The notes under the pieces were generated by a model. It ran no database searches, was not told the DNA's origin, and was given only the letters and a program-made list of their open reading frames with translations. A stretch of 64,000 nucleotides of DNA from Pseudomonas alkylphenolica (GTDB taxonomy: Bacteria; Pseudomonadota; Gammaproteobacteria; Pseudomonadales; Pseudomonadaceae), in assembly GCF_000746525.1 (NCBI RefSeq), contig NZ_CP009048.1:2163501-2227500 (forward strand). Direction: 5' to 3'. The translations under genes were made by a program, and so were the position numbers. Below are positions 1 through 9,578 of the stretch, piece by piece (the stretch's first letter is position 1; each line of letters opens with the position of its first letter).

Positions 1-1115
1 AAGGTGCGTACCCTGTTTATGGCGGGAATGGTTTGCGAGGGTACTGCACCTCCTTCACGCATGAGGGGACATATGCGCTTGTGGGCCGGCAGGGGGCGTT
101 GTGCGGGAATATCAACTATGCCGCGGGTAAATTCTGGGCGTCCGAGCATGCCGTAGTCGTTTCGCCTTATGAGTCCACTGCGGTTCGGTGGCTTGGTGAG
201 TTGTTACGGGCAATGAATCTTGGCCAGTACTCGATATCTTCCGCTCAGCCGGGGTTAGCAGTGGAGCGCATCATCGATTTGCCCCTGCCCGTCCCACCCG
301 AAATCGAGCGCGAAGCCATCGCGGGGCATATCGACCGCGAAACCGCCCGCATCGATGCGCTGGTGGAAAAGAAAACCCACTTTGTTGAGCTGCTACGTGA
401 AAAGCGCCAGACGTTGATCACTCATGCCGTCACCAAGGGCCTCGACCCCAACGTGAAGATGAAAGACTCCGGCTTGGAGTGGCTAGGTGAGGTGCCGGAG
501 CATTGGTCGATCAAGCCATTCAAGGTCTGTATCGACTTTCAAGAGGGACCTGGCATCATGGCCGTTGACTTCCGTGATGAGGGGACTCCGCTCCTTCGCG
601 TTGCAGGCGTTCAGGGCCGATGGGCAACCTTGGCGGGTTGCAATTACTTAGAGCCAGATAAGGTAGAGCGGCAGTGGAAGCATTTTCGGTTGGTGCCGGG
701 TGATCTTTTGATTAGCGCCAGTGCCAGCATGGGCACGGTGTGTGAAGTGGCTGACGAGGCTGCTGGGTCGATTGCTTATACAGGGTTGATACGCCTACGT
801 GGAAAAAAGAGTGTGATGCTGAGGTCCTATATTCGATCGTTGGTGGTTTCCTCTCTGTTTTCAACCCAAATCGACTTATTCAAAGCCGGCTCTACGATCC
901 AGCACTTTGGGCCGATACATCTCAGTCAAATGTTCGTTGTATGTCCACCGTTGGATGAGCAAGAGGCGATAGCACAGCACGTTGAAAGCGAAACGCTGCG
1001 CATAGATGAGCTGATAGCTAAGTCTGAGCGTAGTGTTGAGCTTTTAAAGGAGCGCCGTTCTGCCCTGATTACTGCTGCTGTTACGGGCCAGATCGACCTT
1101 CGGGAGACCGTATGA
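1..1115 (+). CDS. hsdS: Type I restriction-modification specificity subunit HsdS (5' end outside window)
   Basis: The reading frame is open from base 3, so the gene begins left of the window and only about 370 C-terminal residues are seen. The first visible residues (GAYPVYGGNGLRGYC) are typical of an HsdS target-recognition domain. A central conserved helix follows (IDRETARIDALVEKK), then a second recognition domain after WLGEVPEHW, and a second conserved helix near the end (HVESETLRIDELIAKSE). HsdS directs DNA recognition of the methylase and restriction complex. HsdM is not in the window and presumably lies just to the left. The stop codon overlaps the next ATG (ATGA), so the GIY-YIG gene is co-translated. 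Confidence 0.93.
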   Translation, partial: GAYPVYGGNGLRGYCTSFTHEGTYALVGRQGALCGNINYAAGKFWASEHAVVVSPYESTAVRWLGELLRAMNLGQYSISSAQPGLAVERIIDLPLPVPPEIEREAIAGHIDRETARIDALVEKKTHFVELLREKRQTLITHAVTKGLDPNVKMKDSGLEWLGEVPEHWSIKPFKVCIDFQEGPGIMAVDFRDEGTPLLRVAGVQGRWATLAGCNYLEPDKVERQWKHFRLVPGDLLISASASMGTVCEVADEAAGSIAYTGLIRLRGKKSVMLRSYIRSLVVSSLFSTQIDLFKAGSTIQHFGPIHLSQMFVVCPPLDEQEAIAQHVESETLRIDELIAKSERSVELLKERRSALITAAVTGQIDLRETV

Positions 1116-2059
1116 GCCTGGGTCGCAGTCTCCGTCTGTTTCTGGTGGACGGCACTCCCAATGGCCTTCTTACTGCCGAGATCATGAACTGGACCGGCCA
1201 TGTGCTGACCGGCCCGCGCAGCAAGCTGGCCGAACTGGTGCAGCGTCCCGAGTGCGGGCGAACCGGCGTGTATTTTCTGGTCGGCCCCGACCCGGAGAAC
1301 AACCTGCGTTCCAAGGTGTATATCGGCGAGTCGGATGACGTGGCCAAGCGCCTCAAGCAGCACAACCGCCCCGAGGCCTCCGAAGGCACGGCCGGAGGCA
1401 AGGACTTTTGGGAAAAGGTCTGCCTGGTCACCAGCAAGGACCAGAACTTGACCAAGACCCATGTGAAGTATCTGGAAAGCCTGCTGATCAGCATCGCTAA
1501 CCAAGTCGGCCGCTGCGAGCTGCTTAATGGCACTGCGCATGATTATGGCAGTCTGCCGGAGTCCGACCGCGCTGATATGGCCTTCTTCCTAGAGCAGATC
1601 CGTACCGTGCTGCCGGTGTTGGGCTTCGACTTTCTGCGTGAGCTGACCAAGCCTTCCGCTGCCGTCAGTACCAGCCCGGCCATTCCAGTCAGCCACTCGC
1701 CGCGCTTCAATCTGGAGGTGCCGCGTTACAGCATCAGCGCGCAAGGGCAGGAAATCGACGGCGAGTTCTTTGTGCTCAAGGGCTCTAAGGCCCGCGCCGA
1801 GTGGGTGGGTACCGAGCGTGGCTACCAGGGATTATTCAAGCAACTGGTCGGCGAAGGCGTCATGGTCGCGCAAGGCAGCAATAACCTGGTGTTTAGCGAC
1901 GACTATGCCTTCAGCAGCCCCAGCGCTGCCGCCGCCGTGGTGTGTGGCCGTTCCGCCAATGGGCGCACCTCCTGGGTGGTTGAGGGCACGGGGCAAACCT
2001 ACGCAGCCTGGCAGGATCAGCAGTTAAACAGCGTTACCCCCGAACCGGAGGCAGAATGA
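1112..2059 (+). CDS. GIY-YIG nuclease family protein with C-terminal DUF4357-like region
   Basis: A 315-residue protein. Residues about 45-130 carry a GIY-YIG-type fold (GVYFLVGPDPENN, then KVYIGESDDVAKRLKQH, with a later glutamate in YLESLLISIAN). The C-terminal part (FVLKGSKARAEWVGTE, then SPSAAAAVVCGRSANGRTSW) matches the DUF4357 pattern often fused to GIY-YIG domains in restriction loci. It overlaps hsdS by four bases, so it belongs to the hsd operon. An accessory nuclease role in defence is inferred, because proteins of this kind are recurrent passengers in type I loci. No signal peptide or membrane segment is visible. Confidence 0.82.
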   Translation: MSLGRSLRLFLVDGTPNGLLTAEIMNWTGHVLTGPRSKLAELVQRPECGRTGVYFLVGPDPENNLRSKVYIGESDDVAKRLKQHNRPEASEGTAGGKDFWEKVCLVTSKDQNLTKTHVKYLESLLISIANQVGRCELLNGTAHDYGSLPESDRADMAFFLEQIRTVLPVLGFDFLRELTKPSAAVSTSPAIPVSHSPRFNLEVPRYSISAQGQEIDGEFFVLKGSKARAEWVGTERGYQGLFKQLVGEGVMVAQGSNNLVFSDDYAFSSPSAAAAVVCGRSANGRTSWVVEGTGQTYAAWQDQQLNSVTPEPEAE

Positions 2060-2129
2060 GCAAGCCAGACACTTTTCTGTGCAGCTCAGCGAGTCAGTTG
2101 TCGGGCACCCATAATTTTAGGAGGGCGTC

Positions 2130-3596
2130 ATGACCTTGGAACGTAATGCCGATTACCTGATCAGCTTGGTCAGGGAGCTGTGTAAGCTCCCGGCCGAAAC
2201 CCCGTGGCTGGAGTTCAAACACAACAACGCCGATCCACAGGAAATTGGTGAGTACCTAGCTGCTTTATCCAATGCGGCAGCTCTGGACGGCAAGAGCAAT
2301 GCCTATCTGGTCTGGGGTGTGAGTGACAAGACCCATGAGATTGTCGGTACTACTTTCAAACCGCACAGCGCGAAGAAAGGTAACGAGGAGCTCGAAAGCT
2401 GGCTGCTGCGGCTGCTGAGTCCTCGGCTGCATTTTCGTTTTCATGCCTTCGAAGTCGACGGCAAACCTTTGGTTTTGTTGGAAATCCCCAGCGCACACAG
2501 TAAGCCGACGACCTTTGAGGGGCGTGAGCTAATCCGGATTGGCTCGAACAAGAAACCGTTGAAAGACTTCCCTGAACAAGAGCGTGCGCTCTGGCGAGTA
2601 TTCGACCGAACCCCCTTCGAGGAGCTGTCGGCGGCAAGCAATCTGGATGCTTCTGAGGCTTTGGCCTTACTTGATTACCCTGCTTATTTCCAATTGCTGG
2701 GGCTTCCACTGCCTACGGATCAGAGCGGTATTCTCAGCCGTCTGCAAGAAGATGGCATGCTGCGTTGTGATGCGGCCAAGCGCTGGGAGATCACCAACCT
2801 CGGCGCGATTCTGTTTGCCCGTGAGTTGCAGAAATTCAAAGGGCTAGCGCGCAAGGCGGTGCGGCTGATTGTTTATGAAGGCAAGGGGCGTCTGAAAACC
2901 GTACGTGAGCAGCAGGGGCACAAGGGCTATGCCAGCGGTTTCGAGGGGTTGATTGATTTTCTCAGTGCACTGCTACCTCGAAATGAGGTAATTGGAAAGG
3001 CCCTGCGCAAGGATGTGCCGATGTACCCGGACTTGGCAGTGCGTGAGCTGATTGCCAATGCCCTGATCCATCAGGATTTCTCTGTGTCGGGTGCAGGCCC
3101 TATGGTGGAGATTTTTGATGACCGCCTTGAGATCACCAATCCCGGTGAGCCTCTGGTCGATGTTGATCGTTTTCTCGATAGTCCGCCTCGCTCACGCAAT
3201 GAGGCGCTGGCCTCTTTTATGCGACGCGTCGGCATCTGTGAAGAACGGGGTAGCGGCGTGGACAAGGTGGTTTCCGATACGGAACTCTATCAATTACCAC
3301 CGCCGCGCTGGGAGCGCCCTGATGGCTCTCTACGGGTCGTACTGTTCGCTCACCGAGCACTCAAGGACATGGACAAGCAGGAGCGGGTATATGCCTGCTA
3401 TCTGCATGCTTGCCTGCGTTATGTGCTGCGTGACCCGATGACTAATACGACGCTGCGTGAACGCTTTGGAATCGATGCCAAAAACAGTGCGATGGCATCG
3501 CGGATTATTCGGGACGCAAAAGAGGTACAGGTTATCAAGCCCTATGAAGAGGGACAGTCCAACAAAAACTCACGCTATCTGCCCTACTGGGCTTGA
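2130..3596 (+). CDS. AlbA_2 (Schlafen-like) ATP-binding / putative transcriptional regulator
   Basis: A 488-residue protein with a strong ribosome site (aggagggcgtc) before the ATG. The N-terminal domain (about 20-140) has the AlbA_2 signature: ETPWLEFKHNN, then IGEYLAALSNAAAL and YLVWGVSDKTHEIVGT. The middle and C-terminal parts carry a GHKL-like ATP-binding region (AVRELIANALIHQDFS, ITNPG, RSRNEALASFMRRVGICEERGSGVDKV) and a winged-helix-like end. Such proteins are frequently embedded between hsdS and hsdR. Their exact role is unknown; regulation of the restriction locus or a linked defence function is inferred. Confidence 0.85.
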   Translation: MTLERNADYLISLVRELCKLPAETPWLEFKHNNADPQEIGEYLAALSNAAALDGKSNAYLVWGVSDKTHEIVGTTFKPHSAKKGNEELESWLLRLLSPRLHFRFHAFEVDGKPLVLLEIPSAHSKPTTFEGRELIRIGSNKKPLKDFPEQERALWRVFDRTPFEELSAASNLDASEALALLDYPAYFQLLGLPLPTDQSGILSRLQEDGMLRCDAAKRWEITNLGAILFARELQKFKGLARKAVRLIVYEGKGRLKTVREQQGHKGYASGFEGLIDFLSALLPRNEVIGKALRKDVPMYPDLAVRELIANALIHQDFSVSGAGPMVEIFDDRLEITNPGEPLVDVDRFLDSPPRSRNEALASFMRRVGICEERGSGVDKVVSDTELYQLPPPRWERPDGSLRVVLFAHRALKDMDKQERVYACYLHACLRYVLRDPMTNTTLRERFGIDAKNSAMASRIIRDAKEVQVIKPYEEGQSNKNSRYLPYWA

Positions 3597-3602
3597 GTGG
3601 CG

Positions 3603-3722
3603 TTGTATTTGACGGGTATTTGATTCGTCGTCTGTTGGGCGGCATATTTTCAAGGCTAAAGCCTCTAAATCATTACGCTTGCGGCGTTAGCCTGATGTTT
3701 TTTGTATTTGATGGGTATTTGA
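3603..3722 (+). repeat. Pair of 21-base direct repeats in the gap before hsdR
   Basis: TTGTATTTGACGGGTATTTG with its following A occurs at 3603-3623, and again at 3702-3722 with one mismatch (C to T). The copies are 99 bases apart, in the 229-base gap between the AlbA_2 gene and hsdR. Each copy is itself an imperfect tandem of GTATTTGA. This could be a regulator site for hsdR or the trace of a local duplication. No gene is supported here. Confidence 0.6.
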
Positions 3723-3825
3723 CTGGTGGCTCAGCTTGTCGGCACCGAGCATTAGACGAATTCAAGACCAACTTTAGACAAACTGCCTCTCTCAGATAGG
3801 GGCGGGCCAGACGAAGGATCGCCCC

Positions 3826-6800
3826 ATGAGCCACATCCACCACGAATGCGAACTCGAACGCCATATCGTTGAGCAACTGGCTGCTGCTGGTTGGTTGGTC
3901 GGCAAGTCCGCCGACTATGACGCGGCGCGGGCGCTGTTCCCTGATGATGTGCTCGGTTGGCTGGAGGAAAGCCAGCCGCAGGCCATGGCCAAGTTGCATG
4001 CCATGAACGGTACTGGCACTCTCGATGTGGTGCTGGATCGGCTGGTTAAACAACTGGAAAACAAGGTCGATGGCGGAACGGTGAATGTGCTGCGTTACGG
4101 CTTCGCCGTGGCCGGTGGCGGCACCTTAGCCATGAGCCAGGGGTTACCGGAGGATGATCGCAACGAGACGGTGATTCAGCGCTATGCGACCAACCGCCTG
4201 CGCGTGGTACCGCAGCTGCGTTACTCGTTGGACAAGACCGACGAGATCGACCTGGCCTTCTTTATCAATGGTATTCCCGTGGCTACGGTGGAGCTTAAGA
4301 CCGACTTCACCCAGTCGGTGCAGGCTGCCATGCAGCAGTACCGGATGGACCGCAAGCCGGAGCGCAAGAGTGGCGGGTTTGAACCGCTGCTGACCTTCAA
4401 GCGTGGTGCAGTGGTGCACTTCGCCATGAGCGACAGCGATATCCGCATGACCACCAAACTGGCCGGGGATTCGACTTTCTTTCTGCCGTTCAACCGGGGA
4501 AACGATGGCGCGGCGGGTAATCCACCCGGCGACAATGACAGCTACCCGGTGAGCTACCTTTGGAAGCGGGTGCTGCAGAAGGATAATTGGCTACACATCT
4601 TCCATCGCTACGTGCTTCAGGAGCGCAAGGAAGCCCAGGATTTGAACGGCAAGACCTACTTCAAGGAAGGTTTGATTTTCCCGCGCTTCCATCAGTGGGA
4701 AGGCGTAACCAAGATGATCGACGCGGTGCGCATCGAGGGTGCCGGGCAGCCTTATCTGATCCAACACAGCGCTGGCTCGGGCAAGACCAATACCATTGCC
4801 TGGACGGCGCATTCGTTGATCCGCGTGCGTCGCCCGGATGGCGAGCCGTATTTCCATAGCGTGATCGTGGTCACTGACCGCCAGGTGCTGGATCAGCAGT
4901 TGCAGGATGCTATCCAGCAGATCGAGCACCAGGCAGGGGTGGTGTGCGCCATCGACCGTCAGCAATCCAGCCTCCCCAAGAGCCAGCAGTTGGCCAAGGC
5001 AATGCTAGACGGCGTGCCGATCATCGTCTGTACCCTGCAGACTTTTCCCTATGCACAGAAGGCCATTCTAGGTGAAACCAGCCTGCGTGACCGTCGTTTC
5101 GCCATCATTATCGACGAGGCGCACAGCTCCACTGGCGGCAGTACCGCCGATGACCTGCGCTATGTGCTGACCGGGCAGAGTGAGGACGAGTGGGACAAAC
5201 TGAGCAAAGAGGAGCGTTTATCGGTATGGCAGTCATCGCGTAGCCGACCGGGCAATGCCAGCTACTTTGCCTTTACCGCCACGCCCAAGCATTCGACCCT
5301 AAGTTTGTTTGGCCGCCCGCGAAATGCGGCGCAGCCGGTGAACCAGGAAAATCCTCCGGCACCGTTTCACCTTTACACCATGCAGCAGGCCATCGAGGAA
5401 GGCTTTATCCTTGATGTGCTGAAGAACTACACCGGCTATAACGTGGCGTTCAAAATCGGCAGCGAGTTTGTCGACGACAAACGTGTGGACGAGAAGAGTG
5501 CCCGGCGCAAGCTGGCCAAGTGGCTGTCACTGAATCCGGTGAACGTGGGGCAGAAGGTCGAGCTGATCGTCGAACACTTCCGCAAGAACGTTGCACACTT
5601 GCTCGGTGGTCAGGCCAAGGCCATGGTGGTGACCAGCTCGCGTGCCGCTGCGGTGAAGTACCACTTGGCGCTGCTGGACTACTGCCAGCGCAAGGGCTAC
5701 GACAACGTGCAGGCGATGGTGGCGTTCTCCGGTGAGGTGCCCAATAGCGATGTGCAGGAAACCGGCCTGCCTGCGGATCACCAGTTCAGCGAGACCAACT
5801 TGAACCCCGGCCTCAATGGCCGCGATATGCGAAAGGTGTTCGACACCCCGGATTACCGGGTGATGATCGTTGCCAACAAGTACCAGACCGGCTTCGACCA
5901 ACCCAAGCTGGTGGCAATGTACCTGGACAAAAAAATCTCGGGTGTGGAGGCAGTGCAGACGCTGTCGCGGTTGAATCGAACCTTCCCCGGCAAGGACAAG
6001 ACCTACGTCATCGACTTTGCTAACGAGGCAGAAGAGATCCTGGCAGCGTTCAAGACCTTCTACCGTGATGCTCAAGTGGCAGATATTCAGGACCCGAACA
6101 TTGTCTACGACATCAAGCAGCGCTTGGATGGCATGTTCATCTATGAAGCCGCTGAGGTCGAGGCGTTTGGCGAAGCCATCGTGAATCGCAATGTCACTCA
6201 CCAGAAGCTTTATTCGCTGACTCAATCAGCCACCGACCGTTTCAACGGCAAGCTAAAGACCCTCAACGATGGCATCGACCAGTGGGAAAAGGCCTGGGAG
6301 GCCGCTCACGACAACGGTGACGAAAAGGGGATGGAGTACTCCGACGTACAACGGGCGGAGTACTGCATGGGTCGTGATGAATTGATGATCTTCAGCGAGA
6401 GCCTGACCAAGTTCGTCCGCACCTATGAGTACATTGCTCAACTGGTGGAGTTCGGCGACCCTGCGCTGGAAGCTTTCGCCAGCTACGCTCGGCTGCTGCG
6501 TAAACGCTTGAAGGGCGTCAGCGCCGAACAGGTGGATCTGGATGATCTCAAACTCAGCCACTACAAGATCAAAAAAGGAGAGGGGCTGGCAGGGCTTTCA
6601 GCCGTGGGTGAGGCACCCGAGCTATATGGCATCACCGATAACGGCTTGCGCGACGCCCGCGACCGGGAGAAAAAATACCTCACCGAGCTGATCGAAAAGC
6701 TCAATAACGCTTTCGGCAAAGACATCACCGATACAGATCAAGTGGCTTTCGCAGTGCATGTGTCCGAAAAGCTGCGTGGCGATACCATTGTCATGGCTCA

Positions 6801-7008
6801 AGTGCAGAACAACACCATGGATCAGGCGATGAAGGCTGACCTGCCGAGCAAAGCCATCCAGGCCATTGCCAGTGCCATGAGCAGCCACACCAGCATGGCG
6901 ACCAAGCTGTTGAGCGACGAGTCCACGCGGGATGTGTTCCTGACGGTGGTGTATGAGTTGCTGAAGAAAGATGCGGGGGCTGATCTGCTCGGTTCGGCGC
7001 GGACTTAA
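3826..7008 (+). CDS. hsdR: Type I restriction endonuclease subunit R
   Basis: A 1060-residue protein, full length for HsdR. The N-terminal nuclease domain shows the D...ExK arrangement (EIDLAFFINGIPVATVELKTD, about residues 140-165). The motor follows: Walker A SAGSGKTN (about 316), motif II IIDEAHSS (about 428), FTATPKHSTL, and the later helicase motifs YQTGFDQPKL and QTLSRLNRT. The C-terminal helical region would dock on the methylase. The start is taken at the ATG after gaaggatcgcccc. The protein moves DNA past the bound complex and cuts unmethylated DNA. It is separated from hsdS by two accessory genes, so the operon is of the interrupted hsdM-S-(accessory)-R type. Confidence 0.95.
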   Translation: MSHIHHECELERHIVEQLAAAGWLVGKSADYDAARALFPDDVLGWLEESQPQAMAKLHAMNGTGTLDVVLDRLVKQLENKVDGGTVNVLRYGFAVAGGGTLAMSQGLPEDDRNETVIQRYATNRLRVVPQLRYSLDKTDEIDLAFFINGIPVATVELKTDFTQSVQAAMQQYRMDRKPERKSGGFEPLLTFKRGAVVHFAMSDSDIRMTTKLAGDSTFFLPFNRGNDGAAGNPPGDNDSYPVSYLWKRVLQKDNWLHIFHRYVLQERKEAQDLNGKTYFKEGLIFPRFHQWEGVTKMIDAVRIEGAGQPYLIQHSAGSGKTNTIAWTAHSLIRVRRPDGEPYFHSVIVVTDRQVLDQQLQDAIQQIEHQAGVVCAIDRQQSSLPKSQQLAKAMLDGVPIIVCTLQTFPYAQKAILGETSLRDRRFAIIIDEAHSSTGGSTADDLRYVLTGQSEDEWDKLSKEERLSVWQSSRSRPGNASYFAFTATPKHSTLSLFGRPRNAAQPVNQENPPAPFHLYTMQQAIEEGFILDVLKNYTGYNVAFKIGSEFVDDKRVDEKSARRKLAKWLSLNPVNVGQKVELIVEHFRKNVAHLLGGQAKAMVVTSSRAAAVKYHLALLDYCQRKGYDNVQAMVAFSGEVPNSDVQETGLPADHQFSETNLNPGLNGRDMRKVFDTPDYRVMIVANKYQTGFDQPKLVAMYLDKKISGVEAVQTLSRLNRTFPGKDKTYVIDFANEAEEILAAFKTFYRDAQVADIQDPNIVYDIKQRLDGMFIYEAAEVEAFGEAIVNRNVTHQKLYSLTQSATDRFNGKLKTLNDGIDQWEKAWEAAHDNGDEKGMEYSDVQRAEYCMGRDELMIFSESLTKFVRTYEYIAQLVEFGDPALEAFASYARLLRKRLKGVSAEQVDLDDLKLSHYKIKKGEGLAGLSAVGEAPELYGITDNGLRDARDREKKYLTELIEKLNNAFGKDITDTDQVAFAVHVSEKLRGDTIVMAQVQNNTMDQAMKADLPSKAIQAIASAMSSHTSMATKLLSDESTRDVFLTVVYELLKKDAGADLLGSART

Positions 7009-7079
7009 GCGGAAAAAAGCAGACTGAACGAAATTAAGGTAAGCAGGGGCTCTGTAGCCCTCTGTCCGCGCCATGTCGT

Positions 7080-7199
7080 TTATTCGATTTGGGGGCTTTG
7101 GAAAAGAGTGCAGAGTTGGATTGACTTGACCACCGATTGCAGCGGTTTGGCATCTGCTTTGATGATGCTGGCGTCGACGGCTGCCCCGGGGGCTCGGCC
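7080..7199 (-). pseudogene. Possible IS1182-like transposase C-terminal remnant
   Basis: In the 328-base gap between hsdR and the next gene, one minus-strand frame reads GAAVDASIIKADAKPLQSVV and then stops. VDxSxIxADA is the beginning of the catalytic core segment of IS1182/IS4-type transposases. Nothing else of a transposase is intact. This is an assignment from one short motif. The rest of the gap shows no feature. Confidence 0.3.
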
Positions 7200-7336
7200 C
7201 TAGGTGAGCAGTTGCTGGGCCTCTGCCCACGTACTTGCCGCCATCAAAACGCCAGCCTATCCTACCGGTTTAGCTGGTCGACTGTTATCGCCCCTCCGTT
7301 CGCGGCACCGTGGGTTCAAATGCATAAGGATTGAAA

Positions 7337-8410
7337 ATGGCGGATGGTCATGATGAGGCCCGTACGGTCTCAGACGTTTTACTCGATAACGAGATTGTTA
7401 ACGTTATTGTGCATACCGTGAGTAAAGGCGATGGCGGCTTCGTCGTGGATGATCGGAAGGAAGTGTTGGAGGTCGGCGAAACTGTCCAGCGTCTGATCGA
7501 TCAACTGGCGAGAATCTACGCGGCCAAAACTGGCAAGTCGCACGGTCGCTTTGAAGAAGATACCGACAACTATCCAGTATCGAAATTTTTAGAAAACTAC
7601 TTTCAAACCGGTAACAGCGACTTTGTTACCACGACCCTGCACATGGCGCAGAGCTTAAGAAAGTCGGTACAGGGTACAGCGTCTACCGGTGGTCACGTGT
7701 TTTTTGCCCATTTTAGACGCGTTTCTGACAAAACTAACTTTTTCATTGTTGCCATTTTGAACGATGAGCTAGGTGCTGCACTCAACAAGTCCAAGGAAGT
7801 GGTGGACGCCCTTCATCTTGATATCAAAGGCTTCCGCTTGGCTGGGCGAGTGAATCTGACCAGCTGGGCTGAAGGTGGGGACAAGTACCTGAGCTTCATC
7901 AAAGGACGCGGACAAGATAAAGTTTCTGACTTTTTCAAGCTCTTCCTGGGGTGCAACAACTCCGTGGCCGCTGTCCTGGAAACCCAAAAGCTCGGAACGG
8001 CCTTGGAGCAATTCATCCAATCCAAAGAAATGAGCGAAGAGCAGCGCGAAGAGTTCCTGAGAAACGCCTACTCGATATGCAAGCGTTACGCTGACAAGGA
8101 CGTGCCATTTGAAATCAAAGCGTTTGCAAATGAGCTGTGGCCGGAGTCGCCCGAGGACCTGAGTGACCTGTTTGAAGGCTCCGGACTCGATATTTCAGAT
8201 GGATTCATCCCAGATAAGCGCTCGCTGCGAAGCCTTGTTAAATTCGCCGGCGGTTCAAAAAACTGGCGTATCACCTTTGACCGTGCAGCCCTGAGCAATG
8301 GGGAGATCGAGTTCGACGTGGGGTCTGAAGCACTCGTCATAAAGAAATTGCCGAACGAATTACTTGCACGCTTACGAATGGAAGTCAGTCAAGATGGCGA
8401 AGAGGATTAA
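7337..8410 (+). CDS. Nucleoid-associated protein, NdpA/YejK-like
   Basis: A 357-residue protein. The ATG at 7337 has an AAGGA ribosome site six bases upstream. The sequence resembles the 37-kDa nucleoid-associated protein family: an N-terminal region on handling an unknown substrate (VIVHTVSKGDGGFVV), a central HVFFAHFRRVSDKTNFFIVAIL strand block, and LSFIKGRGQDKVSDFFKLFLG, the most family-like stretch. Its last 17 bases overlap the next gene, so the two are almost certainly made together. Genomic-island copies of NdpA paired with a membrane protein are unlike the housekeeping yejK. A defence or island-maintenance role is inferred only. Confidence 0.72.
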   Translation: MADGHDEARTVSDVLLDNEIVNVIVHTVSKGDGGFVVDDRKEVLEVGETVQRLIDQLARIYAAKTGKSHGRFEEDTDNYPVSKFLENYFQTGNSDFVTTTLHMAQSLRKSVQGTASTGGHVFFAHFRRVSDKTNFFIVAILNDELGAALNKSKEVVDALHLDIKGFRLAGRVNLTSWAEGGDKYLSFIKGRGQDKVSDFFKLFLGCNNSVAAVLETQKLGTALEQFIQSKEMSEEQREEFLRNAYSICKRYADKDVPFEIKAFANELWPESPEDLSDLFEGSGLDISDGFIPDKRSLRSLVKFAGGSKNWRITFDRAALSNGEIEFDVGSEALVIKKLPNELLARLRMEVSQDGEED

Positions 8411-9578
8411 GTTTTCTGACCTGGTCCCTATCTACAGGGCGATTGAGAGTGCCGCAGGTGGCAAGCACACCATCAGCATAACCAATGAACTGTTGCGGAG
8501 CTCGCTCGTCCAAGCGGTGGACGAGCACAACGCCGACGAATCGGGAATCACTGTTCTCCAGGGCGATTATACCCGCGTCAACGTGGGTGACACCTTCTCC
8601 CTGGACGTTTCGCAGCCTCGCGTCGGCCTCGGCATCCTGGCCCCCAACTTCGCGACGTACCTGACGGCCACTACCGGAGCGCGCGTCAAGGAAAGGGACA
8701 ACTACTACCTGCTCGCGGAGCGCTTTTGCTCGACCGATCAGCCCGCGCAGGTGATCGTCAATCGCTACCGTCAGGTTTTACGCTTCGTCAGGCTGCTTGC
8801 GGATTCAGCACATTACCTCGATACACAAAAGGAAGAATTGATTTTCTACAAGGACGGGCGCTTTCTCGTACCGGTCATTTACGGCGAGGAAGAAGTAAAT
8901 TGTCTGGATTTCTCTGCGTTTGAGCGATTAGAGCATTTTGTGCTGGATCGCTACCATCATGAACAAAAGGTGCTAATGCTGGGTGAGAACCTGATTGAGA
9001 TGTTGGCGTTGACTCCAGAAAAGGAACGCTTCTCTTATCTGGTCAAAAACATAGGCGAGCTGTATCAGCGCCTGCAGGCAAGCTACAGTATCTTCGCTTC
9101 CGATTACACCTACGACAAAGCGATCGCAGAAGTCCATGCCTTTAAAGTCGACGCTATCACTAAGGTACACAAAGCGATATCCGACATTCAGGCTCAGGTG
9201 CTCGGTATACCAATTGCTACGTTTATTGCACTGAGCCAATTAAAAGTCACCCATTCCCTGAATGCACAGTTCGCAGCCAACACCGCAATCTTTGCCGGAG
9301 TGTTAGTTTTCTGTGTTTTGCTCGTGGGATTTCTTGTTAACCAACGTGCGACACTACGTACTATTGAATCCGAGGTGAGCCGGCAGCGAAAAATTTTCGA
9401 GAAACGTTTTGAAGGCAATCCGGCTGCATACACCGAAGAACTTAAGGCAATTGACGATAGAATATGGTGGCAGTGTTTCGCCGTGGTAACCATTTTTGTA
9501 CTGGACGCTGCCATGTTGTGCTGGTGCGCTGTTTATTATCTGGTTCACACGCGTCCGATTTACAACTGGCTATTTTGA
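8394..9578 (+). CDS. Unrecognised membrane protein paired with the NdpA-like protein
   Basis: A protein of about 394 residues; the start MAKRIKFSDL is chosen because it leaves only a short overlap with the gene before it. No family is recognised. About 290 soluble N-terminal residues are followed by a first membrane helix (IFAGVLVFCVLLVGFLV), a charged linker that looks helical (RTIESEVSRQRKIFEKRFEG), and a second membrane helix near the C terminus (CFAVVTIFVLDAAMLCWCAVYYLV). This places the bulk in the cytoplasm, anchored by a hairpin. The tight overlap with an NdpA-like DNA-associated protein suggests a two-component system of sensor plus membrane effector, but that is inference. Confidence 0.7.
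   Translation: MAKRIKFSDLVPIYRAIESAAGGKHTISITNELLRSSLVQAVDEHNADESGITVLQGDYTRVNVGDTFSLDVSQPRVGLGILAPNFATYLTATTGARVKERDNYYLLAERFCSTDQPAQVIVNRYRQVLRFVRLLADSAHYLDTQKEELIFYKDGRFLVPVIYGEEEVNCLDFSAFERLEHFVLDRYHHEQKVLMLGENLIEMLALTPEKERFSYLVKNIGELYQRLQASYSIFASDYTYDKAIAEVHAFKVDAITKVHKAISDIQAQVLGIPIATFIALSQLKVTHSLNAQFAANTAIFAGVLVFCVLLVGFLVNQRATLRTIESEVSRQRKIFEKRFEGNPAAYTEELKAIDDRIWWQCFAVVTIFVLDAAMLCWCAVYYLVHTRPIYNWLF

Noticed and set aside
3593..3799. 68-codon frame between the AlbA_2 gene and hsdR
   Set aside because: It only translates the direct repeats, lacks a ribosome site and resembles no family.
7300..7325. tRNA-like gtgggttcaaat before the NdpA-like gene
   Set aside because: No matching T-stem or acceptor stem could be built around it.
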